A stretch of 64,000 nucleotides of DNA from Pseudomonas kuykendallii (GTDB taxonomy: Bacteria > Pseudomonadota > Gammaproteobacteria > Pseudomonadales > Pseudomonadaceae). A program made the position numbers and the translations under genes. Numbering within the stretch: the stretch's first letter is position 1; every line of letters begins with the position of its first letter. The notes beneath the pieces are model-generated. The model made no database searches, was not told where the DNA came from, and saw nothing but the letters and a program-made list of their open reading frames with translations. The stretch spans positions 1 to 64,000 of the forward strand of contig NZ_FNNU01000003.1 in assembly GCF_900106975.1 (NCBI RefSeq), read 5' to 3'. Below are positions 43,320-51,959 of the stretch, one piece after another.

Positions 43320-45278
43320 ATGCGAACCCTCCTGCGCTCGGCGCCCCTGCGTTACCTGACCCTCATTCTCGGCCTCTGGCTGGGCGTGTTCCTGTTGACC
43401 CGCAGCCTACTGCTGGTAGCACACCTGAGCGAAGCCGGCAGCGACGCCGGCAGCCTGCTGCGCCTGTATGGCATCGGCCTGCTCTACGACCTCGGCTTCC
43501 TCGCCTACGCCGCCGTGCCGCTGGCGGCGCCGCTGTTGCTCTGCCCGCCCCGACTCTGGCGGCGCGGCGGCTGGCGCACGACGCTCGGCGTGCTGCTCGG
43601 CGCCAGCCTGTTCGTCATGCTCTTCGTCGCTGTCGCCGAATGGCTGTTCTGGGACGAGTTCGGCGTGCGCTTCAACTTCATCGCGGTGGACTACCTGGTC
43701 TACTCCGACGAAGTGCTGCACAACCTCTGGGAGTCCTACCCGATCGGCAAGCTGCTGGGCGCCATCGCCGCCGTCGCGCTGATTTCCACCCTGCTGCTGC
43801 GCTCGCCGCTGCGCCGCGCCTGGAGCGCGCCGCTGCCGAGCTGGCGGGCGCGCCTGGGCGGTCTCGCCGCGGTCGGGCTGTGTGCGACGCTCGCCGGGCT
43901 GCTGCTGGATCAGGATCACCCGCGCGGCATCGGCGGCAACGCCTATCAGCATGAACTGGCGAGCAACGGCCCGTACCAGTTCTTCGCCGCCTTCCGCAGC
44001 AACGAACTCGACTACAACCAGTTCTACGCCAAGCTGCCGACGGCCCGGGTAGCCGCGCGACTGCGCGAGGAAGTGGCCGAACCGAATGCCACCTTCGTCG
44101 GCCGCGACCCGCTGGACATCCGCCGCCGCATCGACAACCCCGGCGAGCCACGCCGGCTGAACGTGGTGCTGGTGACCATCGAAAGCCTCTCCGCCAAGTA
44201 CCTGGGCAGCAACGGCGACAAGCGCGGGCTCACGCCGAACCTCGATGCGTTGCGCCGGCAGAGCCTCTACTTCAACAACTTCTACGCCACCGGAACCCGC
44301 ACCGACCGGGGCCTCGAGGCGATCACCCTGTCGGTGCCGCCCACGCCCGGACGCTCCATCGTCAAGCGCATCGGCAAGGAAAGCGGCTTCGCCAGCCTCG
44401 GCCAGCAGCTCGACGCGCAGGGCTACGACAGCGTCTTCGCCTACGGTGGACGCGGCTATTTCGACAACATGAACGCCTTCTTCGGCGGCAATGGCTATCG
44501 CATCGTCGACCAGAGTTCGGTGGCCGAATCCGACATCCACTTCAAGAACGCCTGGGGCATGGCCGACGAGGACCTGTTCACCCAGACGCTGAAGCTGGCG
44601 GATGCCGATCACGCGCAGGGCAAGCCGTTCCTGCTGCAACTGATGACCACCTCCAACCATCGCCCCTACAGCTATCCGGACGGGCGTATCGACATTCGCT
44701 CCGGCGAAGGCCGCGAGGGCGCCGTGAAGTACACCGACTGGGCGATCGGCGATTTCCTCGCCAAGGCGCGGCAGAAACCCTGGTTCGACGACACCCTGTT
44801 CGTCTTCGTCGCCGACCACTGCGCGGGCAGCGCCGGGATGGAAGACCTGCCGGTCGCCAACTATCAGATCCCGCTGTTCATCTACTCGCCGAAATGGGTG
44901 AAGCCTGCCGAAAACGCCCAGCTGGCCAGCCAGATCGACATCGCACCGACCCTGCTCGGCCTGCTCGACATGGACTACACCTCGACCTTCTTCGGCCGCA
45001 ACCTGTTGCAGGAAAACGCCGCCCCGCCCCGCGTGCTGCTCGGCAACTACCAGCACCTGGGGCTGTTCGATGGCCATGACCTGGCGATTCTCAGCCCGCG
45101 CCAGGTGATGCGTCGGCATGACGATGCCCTCGGCGCCAGCCGCGAGAGCAGCGTGGCCAATGACGACCCGCTGCTGCAGCGCGACATCGCCTACTACCAG
45201 GCCGCCAGCCACGATTTCCGCCACCAGTTGCTCGGCTGGCAACCCTCGCCCGGCAGTGACCGGCTCAGCCAGCGCTGA
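43320..45278 (+). CDS. LTA-synthase-like membrane sulfatase / phosphoglycerol transferase
   Basis: 652 aa. Five hydrophobic segments in the first 210 residues are followed by a large periplasmic alkaline-phosphatase-fold domain. Catalytic features of the LtaS/OpgB family are visible: the metal-binding NVVLVTIESLSAKYLG (Glu), the nucleophile Thr in YATGTRTDRGLEA, and VFVADHCAGS near the C-terminus. In Gram-negatives such enzymes move phosphoglycerol or phosphoethanolamine onto glycans or lipids. It is linked to a PAP2 phosphatase and divergent from colR, so an envelope-modifying role is likely. Substrate unknown. Confidence 0.85.
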   Translation: MRTLLRSAPLRYLTLILGLWLGVFLLTRSLLLVAHLSEAGSDAGSLLRLYGIGLLYDLGFLAYAAVPLAAPLLLCPPRLWRRGGWRTTLGVLLGASLFVMLFVAVAEWLFWDEFGVRFNFIAVDYLVYSDEVLHNLWESYPIGKLLGAIAAVALISTLLLRSPLRRAWSAPLPSWRARLGGLAAVGLCATLAGLLLDQDHPRGIGGNAYQHELASNGPYQFFAAFRSNELDYNQFYAKLPTARVAARLREEVAEPNATFVGRDPLDIRRRIDNPGEPRRLNVVLVTIESLSAKYLGSNGDKRGLTPNLDALRRQSLYFNNFYATGTRTDRGLEAITLSVPPTPGRSIVKRIGKESGFASLGQQLDAQGYDSVFAYGGRGYFDNMNAFFGGNGYRIVDQSSVAESDIHFKNAWGMADEDLFTQTLKLADADHAQGKPFLLQLMTTSNHRPYSYPDGRIDIRSGEGREGAVKYTDWAIGDFLAKARQKPWFDDTLFVFVADHCAGSAGMEDLPVANYQIPLFIYSPKWVKPAENAQLASQIDIAPTLLGLLDMDYTSTFFGRNLLQENAAPPRVLLGNYQHLGLFDGHDLAILSPRQVMRRHDDALGASRESSVANDDPLLQRDIAYYQAASHDFRHQLLGWQPSPGSDRLSQR

Positions 45279-45292
45279 TCGAAGGAGCACCC

Positions 45293-46045
45293 ATGACCAC
45301 ACAAAGGTTACCGCACCACTCGCCTCGGCTAAGCCTGTGGGCGAGCCTGGGGATTCCGCTGGCGATCGCCGCGCTGTTGCTGATCTTCGAGCCGACGCGC
45401 CTGGACTTCGCCATTTCCGACCTGTTCTACCTGCCCGACGAAGGCTTCGTCGCGCGCCACAACGTGTTCTTCGAGAACTGGTTCCATGACCGCGTCAAGC
45501 AGGCGGTGATTCTGATCGGCGTGCTGTCGATCGCCGGCCTGCTACTGAGCTTCGTGTACCGCCGCTGGGCCGCCTGGCGATTGCCGCTGGGCTATCTGGT
45601 GCTGGCGATGGGGCTGTCGACCGCCGTCGTGCCGCCGCTGAAAACCCTCACCGGCGTGCATTGCCCCTGGGACCTGACCCGCTACGGCGGTGGCGAAACC
45701 TACAGCCCGCTGCTCGGCGAGCGCGCGCCGACGCTGAAGCCCGGTCGCTGCTGGCCGGGCGGACATGCCAGCAGCGGCTTCACCTTCTTCGCGCTGTACT
45801 TTCTGCTGCGCGACAGGCGCCCACGGCTGGCGAAAGTGGCGCTGGTCGGTGCCTTCGCGCTGGGCACCGCGCTGTCGCTGGCGAGGATGATGCAGGGCGC
45901 GCACTTTCTCTCGCACAACATCTGGACAGCGGTTTTCGACTGGCTGATCTGCCTGGGCTGCTACGCGCTGATGCTCTACCAGCCCGCGCCGAAGGGCAGC
46001 ATCGCCACACCATTGGGCGATCAGGCCGCCAGCAGTTCGCCATAG
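45293..46045 (+). CDS. PAP2-family membrane phosphatase with altered motifs
   Basis: A 250-aa membrane protein with about five or six helices and the PAP2 phosphatase core. Motif 1 is KTLTGVHCP where the family has K-x6-R-P, so Arg is Cys. Motif 2 is PGGHASSG. Motif 3 is [12 protein letters not shown] where R-x5-H-x3-D is usual, so Asp is His. It may dephosphorylate lipid A or isoprenyl lipids, or recycle the lipid by-product of the sulfatase just upstream (14-nt gap). Its 3' end overlaps the convergent macro-domain gene by 25 nt. Confidence 0.82.
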   Translation: MTTQRLPHHSPRLSLWASLGIPLAIAALLLIFEPTRLDFAISDLFYLPDEGFVARHNVFFENWFHDRVKQAVILIGVLSIAGLLLSFVYRRWAAWRLPLGYLVLAMGLSTAVVPPLKTLTGVHCPWDLTRYGGGETYSPLLGERAPTLKPGRCWPGGHASSGFTFFALYFLLRDRRPRLAKVALVGAFALGTALSLARMMQGAHFLSHNIWTAVFDWLICLGCYALMLYQPAPKGSIATPLGDQAASSSP

Positions 46046-46524
46046 CGGATCGCCATCTCGGCGGAGAAGGCCACCAGGATCGCGCGGCGCAACGGGCTGC
46101 CGTCCGCCCTCGGACGACGCAGCTCGTCCACCGCGACGCGCGCGGCGGCATCCAGCGGGTAGCCGTAGATGCCGCAACTGATGGCCGGGAAGGCGATGCT
46201 GTCCAGCCCGTGGGCTTCGGCGAGCGCCAGGCTGTTGCGGTAGCAGGCCGCGAGCAGTTGCGCCTCGCCCTGGCTGCCGCCGTGCCAGACCGGCCCGACG
46301 GTATGGATCACATGGCGTGCCGGCAGGCGGAAACCGGGGGTGATGCGCGCCTCGCCCGTGGGGCAGCCACCGAGCGGGCGGCAGGCGGCGAGCAGTTCGG
46401 GGCCGGCGGCGCGGTGGATCGCGCCGTCCACTCCTCCGCCACCGAGCAGGCTGGCGTTGGCGGCATTGACGACTGCCGCCACGTCCAGCGTGGTGATGTC
46501 GCCCTGCCAGACCTCGATGTTCAC
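46021..46524 (-). CDS. macro-domain ADP-ribose-binding protein (YmdB-like)
   Basis: A 167-aa stand-alone macro domain of the O-acetyl-ADP-ribose deacetylase type. Signature blocks are [28 protein letters not shown] and [21 protein letters not shown]. It removes acetyl or ADP-ribose groups in the cytoplasm. The start is GTG 46524 within a GTGA overlap with the stop of the preceding small membrane gene, so translation is coupled. Residues upstream in frame do not look like protein. Confidence 0.9.
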   Translation of the reverse strand: MNIEVWQGDITTLDVAAVVNAANASLLGGGGVDGAIHRAAGPELLAACRPLGGCPTGEARITPGFRLPARHVIHTVGPVWHGGSQGEAQLLAACYRNSLALAEAHGLDSIAFPAISCGIYGYPLDAAARVAVDELRRPRADGSPLRRAILVAFSAEMAIRYGELLAA

Positions 46525-46844
46525 TGGGTGGCCTGCGGGGTCTCTTCGCCGACGCAGCGCACCGCCTGCTTGCGGTCGTTGACCAGCACGCCGGATAGGC
46601 CACGCTGCTGGGTATCGAACAGCACGAGGACGCCGTCGATGCACTGGGCGATCTGGTCGGCGCGGGTCAGCGAGACCTTGTAGTCCTGCCCGGGAACGGT
46701 CTTGAGCATGGTGAACTCGGCCAGCAGCAGCGCGTCCTCCGGCTTGGCGATGTGCAGGTAGCCGTAGTACGACAGCGCGGCGACGGTGCCGACGACGCTA
46801 CCGATAGCGGTGAGGATCAGGGGAATGGGGTTGCGTTCGCTCAT
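46521..46844 (-). CDS. small single-pass membrane protein, unknown function
   Basis: 107 aa, with one N-terminal hydrophobic segment ([22 protein letters not shown], about 8-29) acting as anchor or uncleaved signal. The periplasmic part has two Cys (QIAQCIDGV and AVRCVGEE), possibly a disulfide. Overlaps the macro-domain gene by 4 nt, so the two probably form an operon. No family recognised. Confidence 0.7.
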   Translation of the reverse strand: MSERNPIPLILTAIGSVVGTVAALSYYGYLHIAKPEDALLLAEFTMLKTVPGQDYKVSLTRADQIAQCIDGVLVLFDTQQRGLSGVLVNDRKQAVRCVGEETPQATQ

Positions 46845-46983
46845 GGTCACTTCTTCGGAACGGAGGTTGTGGGCAGCGGGGACATGCACCCGCCACGATG
46901 GGAAAGCGGGGCATGCTGCCATGGAATCCCGGTCGGCGCTTGGCACCGATCAAGGTTATGCGCGACGGTTCGCCGCGCAGCAG

Positions 46984-48279
46984 CTAGAGGATATTGGCGT
47001 AGTCCGCCTCGATCCGATCCAGGCTCAGGTGGTTGAGGAAGTTGGAGAAGCACATCCAGGCAGCCAGCGCGTTGAGGTCGCGGAACTGCGGCGGCAGGTA
47101 CTTCGGCGGCACCACCAGCCCCTCGTCGACCAGCTGTCGCAGGGTACGCATGTCCTCCAGGGTGGTCTTGCCGCAGAACAGCAGGGGAATCTGCTCCAGC
47201 TTGCCCTTGCGCACCGCCAGCTGGATGTAGTTGTAGATCAGGATGAAGCCCTTCAGGTACGACAGGTCCTTGGTGAACGGCAGCCCGTCCGGGGTCGAGC
47301 CGCGGAACACCCGGCTGCTGTTGGCGTAGCTGGAGTCCTCGCTGTAGCCCTGCTCGCGGAAGAACTCGAAGATCTGCAGGAAATCCGCGCCCTCCTCGGC
47401 CATGTGGATCGCGCGGGTGCGGTTGGTCAGCTTGCGCAAGCGGCTCGGGTAGGAGGTGAAGGCGATCACTTCCATGAGGATCGCCAGGCCCTCCTGGGTC
47501 ACCGTCGAGGACGGCGGGCCCTTGGAGAGGAAGGTGCAGATCGGCTGGTTCAGCCCGTTCAGCGTGGTGCCGACGTGCACCAGCCCTTCGTGGACCTCCA
47601 GCGCCCGCACGTCGCGCTCGTTGAACATCGCATCGGTGCGGACCTTGATGTAGTCGGCGCCGGCCGCCGCATCGGCGACGATGCCGTCGGACTCGAACAC
47701 GCGGATGATGCCCTCGCCGGCACCGAACACTTCGTCTAGGCGGCGCTGCAACATGGTCACGGCTTCCTTGGCGGTCAGCGTCTTCGGCTCGTCCTTGAGA
47801 TCGCCGCGGCCGTCGATGTTGTTCAGGTAATCCGAGAGCATCAGGCCGAGGTCGGCCAGGGTGGGGTCGCCGGCGTGAAAGGCGTCCGAGGCGGCGCCGT
47901 AGAGCTCCTGGGAAATCAGCCCGAAATCCGCGGTACCGCGCGCTTCGAGCATGCGGATCACCATGCGGTATTCCTTGCACATGCGCCGCATGATCTGCCC
48001 GACGGGGTTGAACTGGCCGAGCTGGCGGGTGATGTCGCGCTCGATGTTCTGCAGCTCGAGCTTCTTCGCCGCGCCGTCGAAGCCCAGCGGACGCGCTTCG
48101 TAATAGGCGCGGTCCACCGCCGGCAGGCGCTTGCAGCCGTTGTCGAGGAAGCCCTGGCGGATGCTCTCGTCCCACTTCACCGCATCGAGAATGCGGATCG
48201 GCGCCTGCGCCTCGACGATGCGGTCGGACAGGGCGCGAACGATGCGCTGGTAGTCGTCCAGGTTGCTGCCGTTGCTCAT
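46984..48279 (-). CDS. DUF1704 / QEGLA-motif protein, putative zinc metallopeptidase
   Basis: A 431-aa soluble protein usually labelled flavohaemoglobin expression-modulating QEGLA-motif protein. It contains HEGLVH at residues 230-235, a precise HExxxH zinc motif, followed by VGTTLNG and by TQEGLA (Gln262, Glu263), a plausible third ligand. DUF1704 includes the eukaryotic MATCAP tubulin carboxypeptidase, so peptidase activity is a reasonable inference; the substrate here is unknown. GAGGGAG precedes the ATG at 48279. It starts 7 nt after the stop of an upstream lipoprotein gene. Confidence 0.85.
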   Translation of the reverse strand: MSNGSNLDDYQRIVRALSDRIVEAQAPIRILDAVKWDESIRQGFLDNGCKRLPAVDRAYYEARPLGFDGAAKKLELQNIERDITRQLGQFNPVGQIMRRMCKEYRMVIRMLEARGTADFGLISQELYGAASDAFHAGDPTLADLGLMLSDYLNNIDGRGDLKDEPKTLTAKEAVTMLQRRLDEVFGAGEGIIRVFESDGIVADAAAGADYIKVRTDAMFNERDVRALEVHEGLVHVGTTLNGLNQPICTFLSKGPPSSTVTQEGLAILMEVIAFTSYPSRLRKLTNRTRAIHMAEEGADFLQIFEFFREQGYSEDSSYANSSRVFRGSTPDGLPFTKDLSYLKGFILIYNYIQLAVRKGKLEQIPLLFCGKTTLEDMRTLRQLVDEGLVVPPKYLPPQFRDLNALAAWMCFSNFLNHLSLDRIEADYANIL

Positions 48280-48286
48280 CGCTCCC

Positions 48287-48838
48287 TCACTGCCCCAGGC
48301 GCTGGTAACGCGCCGCTTCGACGAAGACATCCGAGTTGGCCGGGTCGTCCAGGTAGGCGAACACCGCCGGCCACGGGCTATCGATCAGCGCACCGTCGCC
48401 TTCCGCGGTCTCCACGCGCCGCCCCTGCAGCGCACCGCCCTGGATATCCTGGAGGATGCGCTCGATGTCGAGGGTGTAGACCAGCAGTTCGCCATTGTCG
48501 GTCAACTCGAAACCACCGATGGCGAAATTGCCGCCGAGCTTCTTCGGCAAGCCAGCGGAGAGGTACCAGCGGCGACCGTGATGGGCGACGGTGAAGCCGT
48601 ACTCGTCGGCGCCCGCCAGGTTGTCCGCGCTCTCGGAATAGACCCGCGCCTGGTACAGATTGCTGCCGGCGCGGCGGATGTCGAGGAATTGCTGCACGCC
48701 CCATTCGTCCTTGCGCGTCCATTCGCCGAGCAGCGGAATGGGCGCGGCCTCGTTGGCCGGGATCGGGTCCTTGAAGGTCGCCAGGCAACCGCCAAGCAGA
48801 AGACAGGTGACCGCGGCCAGCGCGCGCCAGGGAATCAT
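48287..48838 (-). CDS. lipoprotein of unknown function, operonic with the DUF1704 gene
   Basis: A 183-aa lipoprotein: signal PWRALAAVTCLLLGGC with lipobox LLGGC (Cys18), then LATFKDP. The mature domain is beta-rich (QFLDIRRAGSNLYQARV, RRWYLSAGLPKKLGG) without a motif I can name. AGGAAG lies 9 nt before the ATG. It is followed after 7 nt by the DUF1704 gene on the same strand. Its outer-membrane or inner-membrane destination is not certain; residue +2 is Leu, not Asp, so outer membrane is favoured. Confidence 0.78.
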   Translation of the reverse strand: MIPWRALAAVTCLLLGGCLATFKDPIPANEAAPIPLLGEWTRKDEWGVQQFLDIRRAGSNLYQARVYSESADNLAGADEYGFTVAHHGRRWYLSAGLPKKLGGNFAIGGFELTDNGELLVYTLDIERILQDIQGGALQGRRVETAEGDGALIDSPWPAVFAYLDDPANSDVFVEAARYQRLGQ

Positions 48839-49042
48839 CGGGAATCTTCCTCTTATGGGTGACGCATCGGGCTCCGCCCGACGCTGCGGAGCGAGCCGCA
48901 AAGCCGTTGGATCTTCCATTCCGGGGCGCGGGGCGTCAATCCCCGTGGCGCTGCGGGCCTGGCGGGCGGGTCATTTCGACGGGGCTTTCGCACCCGCCAT
49001 CTAAGCAATCCAGCGGTTCGCAAGTCTGAAATGTAACCCATG

Positions 49043-49068
49043 AAAAAGCCGCCCTCGGGCGGCTTTTT
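49043..49068 (-). terminator. terminator of the prfB-lysS operon
   Basis: AAAAAGCCGCC/GGCGGCTTTTT hairpin with a CTCG loop 14 nt after the lysS stop; symmetrical A and T runs. Confidence 0.9.
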
Positions 49069-49081
49069 CAATGCGGAGCGA

Positions 49082-50587
49082 TCAGAGTTCCGGGCGCATG
49101 TGCGGGAACAGGATCACGTCGCGGATCGACGGCGAGTCGGTCAGCAGCATCACCAGGCGGTCGATGCCGATGCCTTCGCCGGCGGTGGGCGGCATGCCGT
49201 ATTCCAGCGCGCGGACGAAGTCGGCGTCGAAGTGCATCGCTTCGTCATCGCCGGCGTCCTTGTCCGCGACCTGGGCATGGAAGCGCGCGGCCTGGTCTTC
49301 GGCATCGTTCAGCTCGGAGTAGGCGTTGGCGATCTCGCGGCCGCCGATGAACAGCTCGAAGCGGTCGGTGACGCTCGGGTCGGCATCGTTGCGGCGCGCC
49401 AGCGGCGACACCTCGAACGGGTACTGGGTGATGAAGTGCGGCTGCTCCAGCTTGTGCTCGACCAGCTCCTCGAAAATCATCACCTGCAGCTTGCCCAGGC
49501 CCTCGAAGCCCAGCACCTTGGCGCCGGCCTTCTTGGCGATGGCGCGGGCGGTGTCGATGTCCTGCAGGTCAGCCGCGGTGATTTCCGGGTTGTACTTGAG
49601 GATCGAGTCGAACACCGACAGCCGCGCGAACGGCTCGCCGAAGTGGAACACCTTGTCGCCGTAGGGCACGTCGGTGGTCCCCAGAACCAGCTGGGCCAGC
49701 TCGCGGAACAGCTCCTCGGTCAGGTCCATGTTGTCTTCGTAGTCGGCATAGGCCTGGTAGAACTCGAGCATGGTGAACTCGGGGTTGTGCCGGGTCGAAA
49801 CGCCTTCGTTACGGAAGTTGCGGTTGATCTCGAAGACCTTCTCGAAGCCACCGACCACCAGGCGCTTGAGGTACAGCTCCGGAGCGATGCGCAGGAACAT
49901 CGGCATGTCCAGCGCGTTGTGGTGGGTCTCGAACGGCTTGGCCGCGGCGCCGCCGGGAATGGTCTGCAGCATCGGCGTTTCCACTTCGAGGAAATCGCGT
50001 TCGGCGAGGAACTTGCGGATGTACGCGATCACCTGAGAGCGCACGCGGAAGGTCTGGCGCACCTCCTCGTTGACGATCAGGTCGACGTAGCGCTGGCGGT
50101 AGCGCTGTTCGGTGTCGGTCAGGCCGTGGTGCTTGTCCGGCAACGGGCGCAGCGACTTGGTCAGCAGGCGCACGCTGTCCATGTAGACGTACAGGTCGCC
50201 CTTGCCGCTGCGCGCCAGGGTGCCCTCGGCGGCGATGATGTCGCCCAGGTCCCAGCTCTTCACCGCTTCGAGGGTGTCCGCGGGCAGCGTCTTGCGGTCG
50301 ACGTAGACCTGCAGACGGCCGCTGCTGTCCTGCAGCACCATGAAGGCGCCGCGGTTGAGCACGATGCGCCCAGCCACCTTGACCTTGATGCCGGCGGCTT
50401 CCAGCTCTTCCTTGGTCTTGTCGGCGTACTGCTTCTGCAGGACGTCGCAGAGGCTGTCGCGGCGGAAGTCGTTGGGGAAGGGAATCGGCTGGGCTTCGCG
50501 CAGCGCGGCAAGTTTTTCCTTGCGCTGGGCGATCAGCTTGTTCTCTTCCTCATGCTGGGCATGCTCGTTCAGCGGTTGTTCGCTCAT
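49082..50587 (-). CDS. lysS: lysyl-tRNA synthetase (class II)
   Basis: 501 aa. An N-terminal OB-fold anticodon-binding domain ([24 protein letters not shown], about residues 70-95) is followed by the class II catalytic core. Motif 1 is [10 protein letters not shown], motif 2 is [18 protein letters not shown], and motif 3 is [24 protein letters not shown] at the C-terminus. The ATG at 50587 gives the family start [11 protein letters not shown]. It lies 147 nt after prfB in the conserved prfB-lysS operon. Confidence 0.98.
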   Translation of the reverse strand: MSEQPLNEHAQHEEENKLIAQRKEKLAALREAQPIPFPNDFRRDSLCDVLQKQYADKTKEELEAAGIKVKVAGRIVLNRGAFMVLQDSSGRLQVYVDRKTLPADTLEAVKSWDLGDIIAAEGTLARSGKGDLYVYMDSVRLLTKSLRPLPDKHHGLTDTEQRYRQRYVDLIVNEEVRQTFRVRSQVIAYIRKFLAERDFLEVETPMLQTIPGGAAAKPFETHHNALDMPMFLRIAPELYLKRLVVGGFEKVFEINRNFRNEGVSTRHNPEFTMLEFYQAYADYEDNMDLTEELFRELAQLVLGTTDVPYGDKVFHFGEPFARLSVFDSILKYNPEITAADLQDIDTARAIAKKAGAKVLGFEGLGKLQVMIFEELVEHKLEQPHFITQYPFEVSPLARRNDADPSVTDRFELFIGGREIANAYSELNDAEDQAARFHAQVADKDAGDDEAMHFDADFVRALEYGMPPTAGEGIGIDRLVMLLTDSPSIRDVILFPHMRPEL

Positions 50588-50734
50588 GGTCTTCGGTGGT
50601 TCCTGGTTAGGCGCGTGCCTGTGTCGAAACGGGTTAGCACATCTGTAGCGCAGTGGCCGAGACGGATCGCCGGCCACTCTGCTGGGGTATCGCAGCGGGC
50701 CCGCGAGTCCGGCCCGCCCTGGAGAACAGGGGCG

Positions 50735-51830
50735 TTACAGCCCCTGCTTCAGGCTGGCCTCGAGGTATTCGTCGATGTCGCCGTCCAGCACCTTGTCGCA
50801 GTCGCTGCGCTCGATGTTGGTCCGCAGGTCCTTGATCCGCGACTGATCGAGGACGTAGGAGCGAATCTGGTGGCCCCAGCCGATATCCGACTTGGTTTCC
50901 TCCAGCGCCTGGGCGGCGGCGTTGCGTTTCATCATTTCCAGTTCGTACAACTTGGCCCGCAACATCTTCATCGCGGTGTCCTTGTTGGCGTGCTGGGAAC
51001 GCTGGTTCTGGCACTGCACGACGGTGTTGGTCGGTACGTGGGTGATGCGCACCGCGGAGTCGGTGGTGTTCACGTGCTGGCCGCCGGCGCCGGACGAGCG
51101 ATAGGTATCGATGCGCAGGTCGGCCGGGTTGATGTCGATATCGATGTTGTCATCGATTTCCGGCGAGGCGAACACCGCGGAAAACGACGTGTGACGACGA
51201 TTGCCGGAATCGAACGGGCTCTTGCGCACCAGCCGGTGCACGCCGATCTCGGTGCGCAGCCAGCCGAACGCGTACTCGCCCTTGATGTGCACGGTGGCGC
51301 TCTTGATGCCGGCGACCTCGCCTTCGGAGAGCTCGACGATTTCCGCATCGAAGCCGCGCTTGTCGGCCCAGCGCAGGTACATGCGCAGGAGCATGTTCGC
51401 CCAGTCCTGGGCCTCGGTGCCGCCGGAGCCGGCCTGGATGTCCAGGTAGGCGTTGTTCGGGTCCATCTCGCCGCTGAACATGCGACGGAATTCGAGTTTC
51501 TCGAGAATCCCGCGCAGGCGTTCGACTTCCACGGCGACGTCGTCGACGGCGCTCTGGTCGCCCTCTTCGGCCGCCATTTCCAGCAGGTCGCGGGAATCCG
51601 CCAGCCCGCTTTCCATCTCGTCCAGGGTCTCGACGATCAGCGCCAGTTGCGCGCGCTCGCGGCCCAGGTTCTGGGCGTATTCGGGGTTGTTCCACACGGC
51701 CGGATCTTCCAGCTCGCGGTTGACTTCGGTCAGGCGTTCATTCTTCTGATCGTAGTCAAAGATACCCCCGAATGGTTTGGGAGCGTTCGTGCAAATCTTT
51801 GATGCTGTTAAGGATCGGGTTGATTTCCAT
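50735..51830 (-). CDS. prfB: peptide chain release factor 2 (programmed +1 frameshift)
   Basis: RF2 recognises UGA and UAA. It is encoded in two frames: 51830-51759 (24 codons from MEINPIL) then, after a +1 slip at CTT-TGA-C, 51757-50735, giving 364 aa. The in-frame UGA at 51756-51758 is the normal autoregulatory stop. The GGQ peptide-release motif is in [12 protein letters not shown]. The ATG at 51830 gives the conserved RF2 N-terminus. Translation through the shift is needed for a full protein; this is the standard design, not a mutation. Confidence 0.97.
51755..51769 (-). promoter_or_regulatory. prfB programmed frameshift site
   Basis: On the minus strand GGGGGTATCTTTGAC: the internal Shine-Dalgarno-like GGGGG, 3-nt spacer TAT, slippery CTT, then UGA-C. 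Low RF2 favours slippage and restores RF2 synthesis. Confidence 0.95.
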
Positions 51831-51959
51831 GGCGGGCATCACTCACAGGCAAAACTTCGGAAAAGCCGGCGAGTATACGCGACTCCTGCTGACCTGGCAG
51901 CACACGCTGGGGCATACTCGCCGGCCACGTCCAGGCCTCCGATAGGGACCCCCAGCGCC

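Noticed and set aside
51756-51758. Nonsense mutation in prfB
   Set aside because: It is the conserved in-frame UGA of the programmed frameshift, with the SD-like GGGGG and CTT slippery codon.
49040-51802. 920-codon plus-strand frame opposite lysS and prfB
   Set aside because: Antisense to two certain genes; His/Val/Gln-rich composition typical of the mirror frame in GC-rich DNA.
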